Assembly (NCBI GenBank): GCA_918807975.1
Contig: OU964921.1
Span: 38,838,498 to 38,902,497, forward strand
Direction of reading: 5' to 3'
Length of the DNA: 64,000 nt
Source of the DNA: Aplidium turbinatum
Taxonomy: Eukaryota > Chordata > Ascidiacea > Aplousobranchia > Polyclinidae
The notes beneath the pieces were generated by a model that searched no databases, was not told the origin of the DNA, and saw only the letters and a list, made by a program, of their open reading frames with translations. Shown piece by piece: positions 11,601-22,380 of this stretch (its first letter is position 1; each line of letters starts with the position of its first letter). A program made the position numbers and the translations under genes.

Positions 11601-14600
11601 ACGATAAAGGGAAATGAAGAACTTGCTGCAGACAACTGGTCGACCTTGACGTTTCGGGATGAAGACCAGACTTCTTTGAAGCAAAATAGAGACAGAAAGA
11701 GATATATTCGGTTATAATACAAGATTTAGTTTGTGCTTTGTTCGTCTTTTATGGTTTGATATTTTAAGCTAGCTTTAGCAAAGTGTTTTTTTATTTTTCA
11801 GAATTTACATATCTGGTGCTGTTCATCATCTTTTTGATTCTTGCGTTTTTCTCCATCCTTACAAACTTCGTCATCCTTTGTCGGTACTGCATAAAGAAAC
11901 ATAGGTCAAAAACATGCAACTCTCCGCCTGTGCCGTACGACCCAACGTAAGCTAGTATTAATTTTACAACTACGATCCAGGGCACGTCAGAGTCTGACTG
12001 CATCACTTTTCGTTTCTTAATCGCAGTTTCCTCTTTCTGTGGTTAGTGAGTAAAAGCAGGGCTTGTTGTACCTGGGTCTGCTACTATTCGACTAGTCCGA
12101 TTGGGCTAGTCCGATTCGGCTAGTCCGATTCGGCTATTTCCCTTTTCGGCTACAGCCCGATTCGGCTAGTCCGATTTGGCTAGTCCGATTAGGCTTGTTC
12201 CCTATTTGGCTACAGTCTTTATCAGTTAGTTTCCTTTTCGGCAATTTTTTGAAAATCAAACGATAATCCTTCTGTAATTCAACAAAATCCTTCTGTAAAT
12301 CCAACGACGCCTTCTGTTTATTTAGAGAATTTTGTATTTTATTCCACAATATGGTTTCTTTTGCATTCCGACAAAGAAAAACAAATTGAAATGAAATTTA
12401 GCGAAAAATGTTTGAACTATTAAATTGAACTGTTTGCTCACATAAAATCGACAACGATGCCTTCTGTTTATTTAGAGAATGTTGTATTTTATTCCACAAT
12501 ATATTTTCTTTTACATTTGAAATAATCGAAGCTTTAGATGAGTGGGGTTTACACCTAACCACTGAGATCTTAAATCATATTTATGACACCGGAAACATCT
12601 CTAGTGATATGGTACGTTCCATATTCATAACTTTACCAAAGAAAACCGGAGCAACAGAATGCTCACTCCACAGAACAATTAGCCTTGTGAATCATTTAAC
12701 AAAGATTTTACTCCGAATCATGATGATGAGATTGAGACCAAAACTAAAATCGGAAATTTCAACAGCACAGTTTGGAATTGTTCAAAACAAAGGGACCACA
12801 AAAGGAATTTTTACATAAAAATGATAACAGAGAGATGTATGTCCGATTCTTTTGTGTATTTAGATAATTTTGTATTTTATTCTACAATATCGTTTCTTAT
12901 GCATTCTTGCATTTTATCCAGTGTTTACCTTTGAGTGCCTTCCCAGACGGCAAAATCCGTCATTTGTTGTCTGGGTTAGTTCAAAATATGTTTTTTACAT
13001 CAAAACAACATTTTTCATTATTAACAATAGAGGTTAATGAGATAAATAGAAGTGTTTTGTTAGTTGTTCGAGTGTGTTATTGTTCAAAATACATGTAAAA
13101 ACTTACATACGAGTTATTAATTACGGAGATAGCATAAATTTGATGCTCTAAAACAAAGTCATATATTATCATAATAGTGTAGTCAAACTGGCAAATGAGC
13201 GGACGACAGTTTTTTATGATAATACGCGATCCATCAGTTTAGAGTACTAACCGGCGGTAAGTATTAACCGGCGATTCAATTCGATAATATCAAACCTCCA
13301 TCTTTACACTCTGACTACAAAAAAAAATTAGGCCTATATCACGTGAAAGTTACGAGTAATTAAGCATTGATTTCAACGACCTAATTTTTGGGAAAAAATC
13401 AACTTTACGACGGTATTGCGAACTTTGATCTTCCGCTTTGCAAGGCAACTTGATAGTTACTTTGCGCTTTAGTCCAACGTAGAGTGGTTTCACTTTAACC
13501 TGAATAAAAAAATGTCTACTTTCTGGCTTTTTTTCCCAATTAAAATCATTAATCAGCGCATTCGAAAAGGTTTTCCAGAATTTCGTTATTGTGCGGTGAC
13601 ATGCATTTCTGTGGTAAACAACTTTCCACTTTTTTCTCCGCTATTCTCTTTTAAATACCGGCGCGCGTAATTAGGAGTGGTAATTACGCAATTCATTATG
13701 ACGCAACCAAAGGCTTTAATTTATCGCACGGCTCACCCAGACAGTAAGATCCGCCATTTTTACATTGATTTAACGTCTGCAGACGTTGAATCGTTTTAGA
13801 AATGACGGATTTTGCCGTCTGGGAAGGCACTCAAAGGCAATAGAAACCATAAATTGTGGAATAAAATACAAAATCTCTAAATAAACAAAAGGCGTCGTTG
13901 GATTTAGAATTTTGTAATAGTTGAGTATTCTAATATATTCTAAATCAAAGTTTACATGCAGACGGCGACGCAGGATGCATGTCAATTTTATCTGAGCAAA
14001 CATAAACAGTTCAAAAATAAATTGAGCAAACAGTTCAATTTAATAGTTCAACCATTTTTGCTAAATTTCATTTCAATTTGTTTTTCTTGTAAATACAAAA
14101 TTCTCTAAATAAACAGAAGACGTCATTGGATTTACAGAAGGATTTTGTTGAATTACAGAAGGATTATCGTTTGATTTTCAAAAAATTGCTGAATACGAAC
14201 TAACCGATATAGACTGCAGCCAAATAGGGAACTAGCCCAATCGGACTAGCCGAATCGGGCTGTAGCCGAAAAGGGTAATAGCCGAATCGGACTAGCCGAA
14301 TCGGACTAGCCCAATCGGACTAGCCGAAACGGGCCATTCTGGTTGTACCTGACGTATCAAAACAACGCAGTCATCCCAGCTAGGTAAACTTGACGTTTTT
14401 GCACCCTTTCAACGCCGTTGGACGTTGAGCGACTTTGAAACGGTGTAAAAACATCAGTTTTGCCCGACTAGTGTTGCAGTGTGTTAATTCAAACGCAGCA
14501 ATTCAACCAGCCATTCAGTTACTTTTTACATTGTTTCAACGTCGGACTGATGTGATGTCTAGAAAAGAGAGGCGTTTTAATCAAGTCGTAATGTTGAAGC

Positions 14601-17600
14601 CAGTTCTCGGCCAGCAAAAGTGGTTGTTTTTACATTGTGTCAACATCAGGTAGTGGTGTGAAAAGCACCTTTGCTGGCTAGGCCAATGAGAGTACGCTAA
14701 CTGCAAGACATGCGATGTCTCTTTTCAGAAACAACCGCAACCCAGTTAACATCATTGAAAGAAGTCCACTTTTAAACACGTAAGTATAATCTTGTAATTT
14801 TGGAAATATTTGAGCATTTTTTTAAAATTAGCCATTGCGCAACGGTTTTCTGCACAGTTAGGTCGTATTCACTGTTACGTCATTGGGGTTGTCTAAATAT
14901 CTAAAATTTCGTCTTTATACTGTAGAAAGTAGTCTTTTTTGAAGCATTTTACTTCGTTTCGTCTAAGCTAGCGTTTCTTAACCGGTGCGCCATGTAAGGT
15001 TGCCAGGTGCACCGCGAGGAAATGAAAAAAAAAAGATTCAAAAGAGTCTATTAATTTTTAGGTTTGGGACAGAAAGTATGTGTTCTTTATATCTGAGGCA
15101 AGGAAACTTAAACGTTTCAACTTTTATATAAGAGATATAATTCGTAGGTGCAGTGGCTGCTCGTCCATAAGGACTGCAAGGATGCAGCCATAGCTGTACG
15201 AGACCAAACCATTTTGGGGGGGCAAAACGTAAATTTGCCTAAATCTGCACGCTTTTACAGAAATTGCTCAAATATAATGTATGCATTGCATGATAACAGT
15301 GAAAGACTAACATAGCAAGATCACCAGCTAGCTAGAATTTCTTACCAAAGTAATCAAGATAGAACAACTAAATTCATCTTTAAATGTACCTTGCTTGTGC
15401 ATTGCTCGATGCTTCTGCGCTTTGGCATGGTAGATAGGAGTAACATTTAGAAGTATTATATATTTCAGCAGTAGCATTTTAAATGTTGGTGAAATTAACA
15501 TGACACAGTTGCATATACAAACTAAATATTCATTTTTTATTTTGGGGCGCAACTGCACCATTGTAATTTGGGTAGTTTTATAAAAGTAACCAACCAAAGC
15601 TAAGCAACACCACAACATTAACATTACATTTAGCAGGTACAGTATATAACATTTTTTGTTAAATTTTGTGGTGTTGCTTAGCTATGTCCGTTTATGATTG
15701 AAAAAGTACCGTAACCTCTCCACCCGAATTGTTTTATAAAAGTATTCACCAGATTTATATAAATTCATATTTTGTAGTTGCCCAAATCAAGATGATGCAT
15801 TTATGGATAATATGAAAAAACTTAAAGACTTTGTAAATTTTGATGCCGAGGCAACTGCATCATGCCAATTTGGGCAGTTTTATAAATAGACTATGATCAG
15901 ATAATTTCATATTTTTTTTGTTGCCCAAATCTAAACGATACAGTCATGTAAATGGAAAAAATTACTGAATTTGTTCATTTTTGGGAAACTGCCTCACGCT
16001 AATTTGGGCAGTTGCATAAACAGACTAATCAGTTTCATCAGATAATGTCATGTTTTTCAGTTGCCCAAATTGGCATGATGCAGTTGGTTAAATGCATTTC
16101 GTACTGCAGTTTGATCACCATACAATAGGCTACATCAATACGGGTGTGCCAAATGAATATTTGCGGCACATTTCTTGGGCAAATAAGAGGCTGTACTGTA
16201 CTTAGTTTGATAGGTAAAAGATATTAATTTGTAGTTTTTCTTAATTATTGCAATTTTGAAGCTTTTCATATAGCAATTTTTGCCCTAATTGCAAGATGTT
16301 GCCCGAATTCGCGACGTTTTGAAACAACAGGGGGGCAGCTGGCCCCCCCCTGCCCCCTGGCTCGTACGGCTATGGATGCAGCCCCCAGCTGCTTTTGTAG
16401 CCGAAAGAAGTTTAAGTATTATTATAGCCTGATTTATTAATTGCCTTACTCTGCATACTGTACAGTACCGTAAATGGAAGATAATACAACCATGAGGCCA
16501 ATATAATAAAAAGTTGCAAGCAATTCGAGAGAAATACCGGCATACCCAAAAAAATCGCGCTTGCCCGTTGCGCCACGACGTTTTTAGATGTCTACAGGTG
16601 CGCTTTGAGGTAAAAAAAGTTAAAAAACACTGCATCAAAGCTCTGGCTTTTCGACATTAGTATAACTTGATAGAGCGATATTCTTCGCAAAGCTTTGGAT
16701 ACAGAATAAAAACAGCAAATTCCATGTCAACAAGGTTTCAGAATTTATTATACTGCACACTTCTGTTCTGAGTCTATTTATTTGAAGATTGTTTTGTTGA
16801 AACAAAGTTGCTTGTTTTCCGAAATATAACAAGTCAAAAGCTTTGCGTCGAAACGGCTCAAACTATTTCAATGTGTTCTGTTTTAAATACCCTACGTCAT
16901 CACAAAACAGGACTTGTCTTTTTCCATACAGTAACAATCAAGACCGAGATGCCGAGGCTGGATCAAGCTGTAGTAGTCAGTCAAATCAATCACGGTAAGT
17001 CAGTTACTACCTTGCCAGGTGAAATAGCTGACAATCTGAGCGTCACAGCAAGTTACACAACTATACTTGGTGTTCGTGTATAAATGTATTTTGATAGATA
17101 AACTACTGGCATAGGCACGATGTCTTTTTTTGCATTGATTCAACGTCTTCTGAGAAATAGCTGCCTTTCAATGTTAAATTTTAACTAGCTGAGACTATAA
17201 TCAGTTTTCAACCAGCGAAAGTAGTTGTTTGTACGTGGTATAACTTCTGGCGGCAATGTGAAAAGCATCTTTGCTGGCTATGTTATAAAGAGGACGCAAA
17301 CTGCAAGTTTTTTTTGTTTTTTTAGTAACACTAACAACGACAATTCAACTAGTATTGATCAAGAAAGGCCACTTTTAAACCCGTAAGTGTAATCTAAATT
17401 TTTATATGAACTATTGCGTAGTAATTTTTAACGCCAAGTTAAGTCATAATCACTTAAACGTTATTGGAAGCATTTAACTTCGTATTGTCTTAACTAGAGC
17501 TTTTTGAAATTAATGAATGGATACAGCGACATTCTTTGCAAACAGCTGAAAACGATATAAAAACAACGCATTTTAATGTAAACACGAAAAGTTTCAGAAT

Positions 17601-20600
17601 ATTTCTATGCTCGTTACTTCTGAATCTGAATATTTGGAAGATTATTTTGTTGTTACCCTGCGTCATCACAAAAACAGCACGTGTCTTTTTTTATACAGTG
17701 ACAATCAAGACCGAGATGCCGAAGCTGGATCAAGCTGTAGTCAGTCAAATCAATCACCGTAAGTCAGTTACTACCCTATCATATGAAATAGTTGATAATC
17801 CTAGTCTAATAGCAAGTTATTTAGTGTTTGTATAAATGCATTTTGATTTTTTTTTCGTATCCAGGCTTACACCTGGTTGTTGAAGATTTAGATTAAGTGG
17901 ACGGGAACGCAAGGAAGCCAATCTTCGTGTCCACCTTCAGGAATGCTTTTAAGTGTCCTGCCAAAGACACAGCTGCATGCTCAAGAGCGGTGTCAAACCG
18001 GCGCCCTTTCGATTGCCGTTCCAGCGCTCTCACCACTCGGCTGTGCAGCCTACAGCCGAATGTATATTTTGATAAAAAAAAAATACTACTGACATAGGCA
18101 CTTTACACCTAGCTAATTTTTAAAAAATATTTTCTGTTTGATTTGCCTGCAGTGAAAGCGATGCCTTGGAATCTACTCCTCAACTTTCAACGCATCCCTT
18201 GTGAGTGATTGTTCAATTATTTGTTGTTTGTGATCTTGTTAATTCGTTTAGTTTAGTGTCATGCATAAAAAAATATCGTACCATGAAAAAACAATACATT
18301 TTTAGTAAAGAGGTGGTTTTCTTGAACCACAGGCAAATACAACCTAGCAGCCACCCGGCATTTAACAGAATACAATAAACTGAAAAAAACAATATAAATT
18401 ACAAACGTTTTCGGCCATACACAATTACACATATTAGCCCTTATCCAGTAACTTTTTATATTATATTAAATGTTGTGTGGTTGATAGGGTGTATTTATTT
18501 AAACAAACAAGCCTTTAAAGTGTTTTATTTGATACGCCTCCATAGAGAAGTACTGCGTAGTCAAAAGCTTATTTGGTTTATGGAAGAAGTGTTGTCGTTG
18601 GGTAAAGCAACTTATTTCACGGACTGCTTTTTTCTTATGCCTCAACCGTAATCTGCTGATTAGAATCGCTGATTACCGGTCCTCAGATGAGCTTCCTGCA
18701 AACTGATTCTTGATTGCCTAATCAGAAGATTAGCTTAATCGATTGCTTAAAAGATCCGTTATTGGTGCGTCCAATTCCGACACTTGTCAGACCACAAGGA
18801 TGTGCCATACCGTTATGTTGTCTAATAAAACTTTTCTGTTTTTGTGAACCAACCCAGCAAACTGTCCACTTGAAGCAGTGACTGTCTCGTATCATTAGTA
18901 TCTTTAGCTTTAATACCTTTGAAGAATTTTAGTATTATTCTTGCTCTTGACAAGATCATACTGAGGATGCTGTGATAGCGAAATCGATTTATGATTAAAA
19001 AATGAGGCTGGTAAACTGTTTGTTGCGTTGAGTAACAAGGCTTATATGCTGTTATGTGTAAGGCGTTAATGTGTAAGTCGTTATGTAAGGCGTTAATACA
19101 AAAAGGACAATATAGTATGTATCACATGTTTGTCATGTCGACTAGATTATTGCATGTTTGTGTGAGTTCACTGTTTAAAACTACCGACCTTTCAGAGATG
19201 GGAATGATGCTTCAAGAGTAAATGACGAGGGAGACCGACGCCCCATGTCTTATATTGATGAAGATGCAGCTTCCGTACTGACATCGGAAGTAAGACTAAC
19301 ATATGTTAAAAATCACATTTACCAATTGCGATCTAGTTGGTTGTGTTTAATGTAAGCTACATCACATGTTTTTTTTTAGAACGAAAACTGTGGTGACGAG
19401 GAAAATCGTCTTTTTCAAGCTGGCGTTGATGCAAACGGAACAGAATCGATTGACGGGAGTTCTGCTGGTGCCGCCGCCGCTGCTCCTCTGGTTGCTGCTC
19501 CTGACGTGTTGGTACAGCCTGACAAGTCTGCGTCAGTAAACAGCGTACATTTGCAAAATGGAGTTTCCAAAACTTTTCCTGACCCCGTATCTGCTCATGG
19601 AAGCTCCCGTCCTCTTTCCAATCACGCTTCCCCGCCCAATCACAACGGACCGTCTGCTGCTCCGTGCAATCCTCCTCGGAAATCTGCCGAAGCCAAATCA
19701 AAAAGTAATCGTGTTTTATTTTTATGTTTTTTTCCAACTCAGCACATGCCAAGAGTTGGTTTTCGATACTTGGTGGGATGTACCAATTCTTTATCTTAGA
19801 TGACAAGTTAATCCTGTTGAGAAGGAGCGATTTTCCTGGCGTCAGCACTACCTGACTACTCACTGTAGAACAGCGAGCATTGTGTTTCGTTAAACATACC
19901 GGTGTAGCCTCCACACTAGCCATCATGACTTTTCCAAAAACATTTGTTTCTCGGCATTCGAGTGTAGCAAGAATTGACAGCGATAGACAGCGTGTTTTGC
20001 CCATCAGGTTCGGCTCATCAGTATCGCACCACTAATTTATGCCACATAGCTCTCAACTGCCGCGGTTGATTTTGTGGTGCGATACTGATGAGCCCAGGCT
20101 CATGGCGAAACTCGTGTCTATCGCTGTCAATTCTTGCTACACTCGACTGCCGAGAAACACAAGTTAATCCTGGTTGTACAATTGTACATTAATAAAAGAA
20201 AGGAATGCTTTGCTCTTTGTTGGTTAATTTATGAAGGCGCCATTTCGTCTAACGTTCAAACATTGCAACTGCCTATTTATTGACTCCCGGTATTAAATCA
20301 ATGTAAAAATGAGTTGTTTTTAAAGCAAATGTTCAATTTCAGTGAAGATCGTTTCATTGTGCCTTTCAAAGTGGATGTGGCAGACTCATAGCATTAAAAT
20401 GTACAGGGAAATGTCCCCCAGACCAGACTCTGAGAAGAATCAGTGCATTGCAGACATACGAACGAGAAGTAAGGAAACTATTTACAGTCGTTGTTTTACA
20501 TTTTACTCTGTCGTGCATGTCCGTTTGTCTACTGTAAGTATTAGAGCCCGAAAAGTGGTTTTTGGTTTCCCGGACTTTCTGTTACGCACAGACTTACCAC

Positions 20601-21727
20601 ATATTCTTAATTTTGCACTAAACGTAAACCAAAGGTGGCACACTTTTTGCAATTCAATATACAGACCTTTTCTAGCCTACATGACCAACAATTTCAATAT
20701 TCATGACTTCCGATTGCGTCGAAAATACAGCCTCCAAGCCATTTATACAACGCTTCGATATTACGCCAACTTACCTACGTGCTTAAAATAGTGGATAACT
20801 AACTGATAAACACCATTTTCTCCTACTTATTTTTTTTTTTGAACTAATTTTTCTCCATGTTTTCCTTCATACTGTATTTCTACAACGCCATACGTGCTAC
20901 TTTTTATCAAAATGTTAGTTGAAAAATCTTAGTTGCATTCTTCACATAAAAGTAATTACTATTACTTTGCCACTGTAAATTGTTTGAATAATGTAAAAAT
21001 AAATTAGGAGCTCCGCTGTGTTAATATGGCCAGATAAAAAAGAATTGGTTGGACAACATTACAGTAAAACTGCTGAAATTCAAAGATAGAAAATTGCGTT
21101 TGAGGCGCCACTGCAGGTCACGCTGTTGAATCCGGGAACTGTAGCCAATGGATTGTGTGTTTATCGAGCGTTGTTAAGTCCATATTTCTAAAAGACGACC
21201 CGCCATAACTCATGGACAGCGAAATACGGCCCATGCTTCGAATCTTTTGGGTACCCTTGGACTAGAGAATAGATGCGGACTACCTAGAAACCTTGCAATT
21301 GGGGAAATCTATGAGACCATGAACATAACACATGATTGCCGCTTGGGATTATGTAACCACGTAATTATGCAGCAATGAACAATGTAGCCTACACTACACC
21401 ACACACCAAGGCCAAGGGTCTACAAATCATTTCGAATCTGTCACTTCTGTAATATTGATTGCGTACTTTGCATTTCAGTATTATTGTTAGTTTTTGCTTT
21501 TGTGTGTTAAAGTACATTTCTTACAGTTCCGTTCTTTTTTAGATCTAAACGCAGGAGAAGTATTCTATGAATTGTTTTGCAACCTACAAAATGAATTAGC
21601 GGATGACTTCAATCCCGAAAGCATTGATGAGCATCTCAGGAAGAATGGCATGACTCAATTTGCCGAAGATGTGCGAGAAGCCATTAATGGTGTTACAGAA
21701 AACAATGCTGTATTAGAAGAAAAATGA
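2684..21727 (+). CDS. TNF-receptor-superfamily-like death receptor, 15 exons
   Basis: Exons: 2684-2731, 4170-4342, 4717-4869, 5636-5818, 7833-7930, 11802-11946, 14729-14779, 16932-16994, 17326-17382, 17699-17758, 18153-18200, 19196-19289, 19380-19704, 20343-20468, 21543-21727. All are flanked by AG/GT and keep one frame (602 codons plus stop). Residues 1-16 form a hydrophobic signal peptide. About 20-185 hold repeated CxxC...C modules typical of TNFR cysteine-rich repeats, with an N-glycosylation site (HNRTEC). Residues 186-218 are a Thr-rich stalk, 222-244 a membrane span followed by basic residues, and 245-602 the cytoplasmic tail. The last ~60 residues (NLNAGEVFYELF... to the stop) look like the C-terminal helices of a death domain, but a full domain is not clear. 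Exons 7-8 and 9-10 are a tandem duplicate. Many introns carry transposons. Exon 14 is the least certain. Family call firm, exact member unknown. Confidence 0.85.
2780..2971. mobile_element. Short inverted-repeat MITE with poly-C/poly-G arms
   Basis: The ends GGAGCTGGTATACAAG and CTTGTATACCAGCTCC are perfect inverted repeats. They are followed inward by a C-run on one side and a G-run on the other, then by a second inverted pair around CTCATGACAAAGA. GATTATG flanks it on both sides as a 7-bp target duplication. It lies in intron 1 of the TNFR-like gene, directly after exon 1. No coding capacity. Confidence 0.8.
3130..4019. mobile_element. hAT-type non-autonomous transposon in TNFR intron 1
   Basis: The termini TAGAGATGCA and TGCATCACTA are inverted repeats (9 of 10). 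The element is flanked by an exact 8-bp duplication GTACACAC (3122-3129 and 4020-4027), the hallmark length for hAT insertions. Subterminal sequence is unusual. The left side has repeated CGCACCGCAC words (3160-3255) and the right side has repeated GCGGCGCGGC words (3900-4010). These are GC-rich islands in otherwise AT-rich DNA and could be transposase binding arrays. No transposase frame remains. Confidence 0.88.
7943..10771 (+). mobile_element. DNA transposon with ~283-bp terminal inverted repeats, 8-bp TSD
   Basis: Left arm 7943-8226 and right arm about 10489-10771 are near-identical inverted repeats starting TAGGGTGTACC. The flanking target duplication is GTGTGGAG (7935-7942 and 10772-10779). 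It carries the broken transposase-like frames described at 8658-10190. The insertion is 12 bp downstream of exon 5 of the TNFR-like gene. The duplicated target begins at the fifth base of that intron, so the splice donor GTAAGT was left intact. The 8-bp duplication fits hAT or P-type elements. The superfamily is not settled by what I can see. Confidence 0.9.
8658..10190 (+). pseudogene. Degenerate transposase inside the 7943-10771 element
   Basis: Several open stretches in different frames line up in order: 8658-8900, 9025-9243, 9457-9756, 9749-9943 and 9900-10190. The middle part has SYRQRTMF and IIHWAGKIL. The end has FVLNVRMVNDIAERGIKLI followed by a Q/R-rich helix. From memory of such proteins, this order resembles a transposase-like family widespread in invertebrate genomes and usually annotated as uncharacterised. 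The D/E catalytic residues cannot be placed. Frames switch at least four times, so it is not functional. It is bounded by the same inverted repeats as the element. Confidence 0.65.
10945..11490 (+). mobile_element. LINE ORF2 C-terminal fragment, degraded
   Basis: The open frame 10948-11265 contains EFCYLGEMLGKDN, then VAARIRAGSKKFKELSGTLCG. This is the region just after the palm of a non-LTR retrotransposon reverse transcriptase, known from many animal LINEs. Downstream the frame is broken, but residues like LRWLGHLERMDEI (around 11440-11480, written here from one frame) match the usual C-terminal tail. It lacks the catalytic core and 5' half. It sits in TNFR intron 5, directly after the inverted-repeat element. 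Confidence 0.7.
12525..12820 (+). mobile_element. LINE reverse-transcriptase N-terminal fragment
   Basis: One frame reads ALDEWGLHLTTEILNHIYDT, then SIFITLPKKTGATECSLHRT, ISLVNHLTKILLRI and a segment ending FGIVQNKGT. This is the conserved fingers region of a non-LTR reverse transcriptase, where the usual motif is LPKKPGATEC..HRTISL. The YADD catalytic box is absent and the fragment ends abruptly. It lies inside the 12074-14341 element. Confidence 0.8.
13737..13822. repeat. Palindromic MITE (AACGTCTGCAGACGTT family)
   Basis: A near-perfect palindrome with centre AACGTCTGCAGACGTT, flanked by TTTACATTGATT-type arms and CCAGAC/GTCTGG ends. It belongs to the family described at 54250-59886. An inverted copy of its right end plus flank (TTTGAGTGCCTTCCCAGACGGC) occurs at 12930-12965 within the same host element. 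The host's two inner arms therefore share this insertion scar. Confidence 0.7.
15189..16374. mobile_element. Nested non-autonomous hAT element
   Basis: The termini CATAGCTGTACGAG and CTCGTACGGCTATG are inverted repeats. The flanking 8-bp duplication is GATGCAGC (15181-15188 and 16375-16382). Poly-G and poly-C tracts lie just inside the ends. The centre is built from a diverged tandem array (15775-16085). No transposase frame. It lies in intron 7 of the TNFR-like gene inside an older element. Confidence 0.88.
15775..16085 (+). repeat. Diverged tandem array with GTTGCCCAAAT units
   Basis: Units of roughly 130 bp repeat the order TTGCCCAAAT, ATGATGCA or a variant, an AT-rich spacer, AATTTGGGCAGTT and CAGATAATTTCAT. 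About two and a half copies are visible. GCCCAAAT and ATTTGGGC are inverted within each unit, so each could fold. The array is internal to the hAT element 15189-16374. Confidence 0.65.
17885..18060 (-). mobile_element. tRNA-derived SINE (family A), minus strand
   Basis: On the minus strand this reads GCCGAGTGGTGAGAGCGCTGG, then a box-B-like region and a body with AGCTGTGTCTTTGGCAGGAC. The same head and body occur at 33136-33360 and 53668-53912 on the plus strand. It lies in TNFR intron 10. Confidence 0.7.
19942..20161. mobile_element. Palindromic element, ~90-bp arms
   Basis: The left arm starts TGTTTCTCGGCATTCGAGTG and the right arm ends CTGCCGAGAAACAC. Between them GTAGCAAGAATTGACAGCGA, ATAGACA and CATCAGTATCGCACCAC recur in inverted order around a short loop. 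A single arm is found at 1733-1842. It lies in TNFR intron 13. I cannot fix a target duplication. Confidence 0.75.
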
Positions 21728-22380
21728 TCACGGAAAAGTTTAGTTTTGAACTGCGAAAGCGTCTTATTAGATTCTTTCTAGCTTGGGATTCGAACGACTC
21801 ACGCAAACCTTGTCTTTCTTTAAGTTTTTGCTAGTACCGTGAAAATGGGAAAAGTGCAGGGAGAAAAAGACGAAAAATTGTGGAAAAAATGTGAAAGTAA
21901 AAAAATCTCAAACACTCTACCTATCCAAGCGTCGTGACAAGAACACATGCAATTTTTTTTTTCGAAGATAAATATGTCGAACTGGACCAACAAGATGTTG
22001 CTTGTTTGTTTCTTGTCAGCTACGTTGGTGGTGTGCGTTGTTTTGCATTGCCATTATATTATCGCTTTTTTGTAAGTTATGAAGTATTAGGAAATTGTCA
22101 AACAGTATGTTTTTTTTTAGAAAAAGACCACTGTTTTATCTTGATTTTTTTTTACTTTTATAACTTCTTTGTGTTCAGTTACTAATACATACTTTCGTGA
22201 TGTATCTTTAGGCTTAAAACTGACTGTACTTTTGTTTGTTTGTTTGTTTGTCATATCTTTATCCTGCATTGCGGGAAAGCGGACTTGAGCGCTATGCATC
22301 GGTGTACGCCTTTCGACGTACACCTGACCCACGCTGCAGCCGACGGCAATGTCTGTTTCCGGTTGTCTACTCTACTTATG

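Larger units (their letters stand above)
12074..14341. mobile_element. Large element with asymmetric ends and 9-bp TSD (MULE-like?)
   Basis: GTTGTACCT is duplicated exactly on both sides (12065-12073 and 14342-14350). The left end is GGGTCTGCTACTATTCG and the right end is CGAAACGGGCCATTCTG. Inside, both ends carry several inverted copies of a GGCTAGTCCGATTC unit, then long inverted arms that run to about 12430 and from about 14000. The extreme ends are not perfect inverted repeats, but the subterminal arrays are. The same termini bound a 169-bp element at 59528-59696, so they are real ends. A 9-bp duplication is typical of Mutator-like elements. It hosts a LINE fragment (12525-12820) and a palindromic MITE (13737-13822). 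Confidence 0.82.
14975..16635. mobile_element. Old hAT-like element, host of nested insertions
   Basis: Ends around TAGCGTTTCTTAACCGGTGCGCC and the reverse of GTTAAAAAACACTG give a plausible hAT terminal pair. The duplicate exon unit (intron 17383-17698) lacks all of this and continues directly from the left to the right flank, so it serves as an empty site. Exact ends and target duplication are blurred by age. It contains a second partial hAT end (GCAGTGGCTGCTCGTCC, from about 15155) and the sharply bounded element 15189-16374. Confidence 0.6.
14590..17830 (+). repeat. Tandem duplication of two TNFR cytoplasmic exons
   Basis: Unit 1 runs from about 14590 to 17060 (exons 7 and 8). Unit 2 runs from about 17205 to 17830 (exons 9 and 10). 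Exon 8 encodes NNQDRDAEAGSSCSSQSNQS and exon 10 encodes DNQDRDAEAGSSCSQSNQS. Exons 7 and 9 end in ERSPLLNT and ERPLLNP. Intronic flanks are also conserved (for example TTTGCTGGCTA before exons 7 and 9, GTAAGTCAGTTACTACC after exons 8 and 10), so genomic DNA was duplicated, not just exons. All four exons are phase 2 to 2, so either pair can be skipped without breaking the frame. Unit 1 is longer only because of a later hAT insertion. Confidence 0.88.

Noticed and set aside
12090-12240. CRISPR-like array because of regularly repeated GGCTAGTCCGATT
   Set aside because: The units are contiguous, with no unique spacers, and mirrored at 14205-14341. They are transposon subterminal repeats in a eukaryotic intron.
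19357-20004. 215-codon minus-strand frame opposite TNFR exon 13
   Set aside because: It is the antisense shadow of exon 13 and an adjacent palindrome. The plus-strand exon has splice sites and correct phase.
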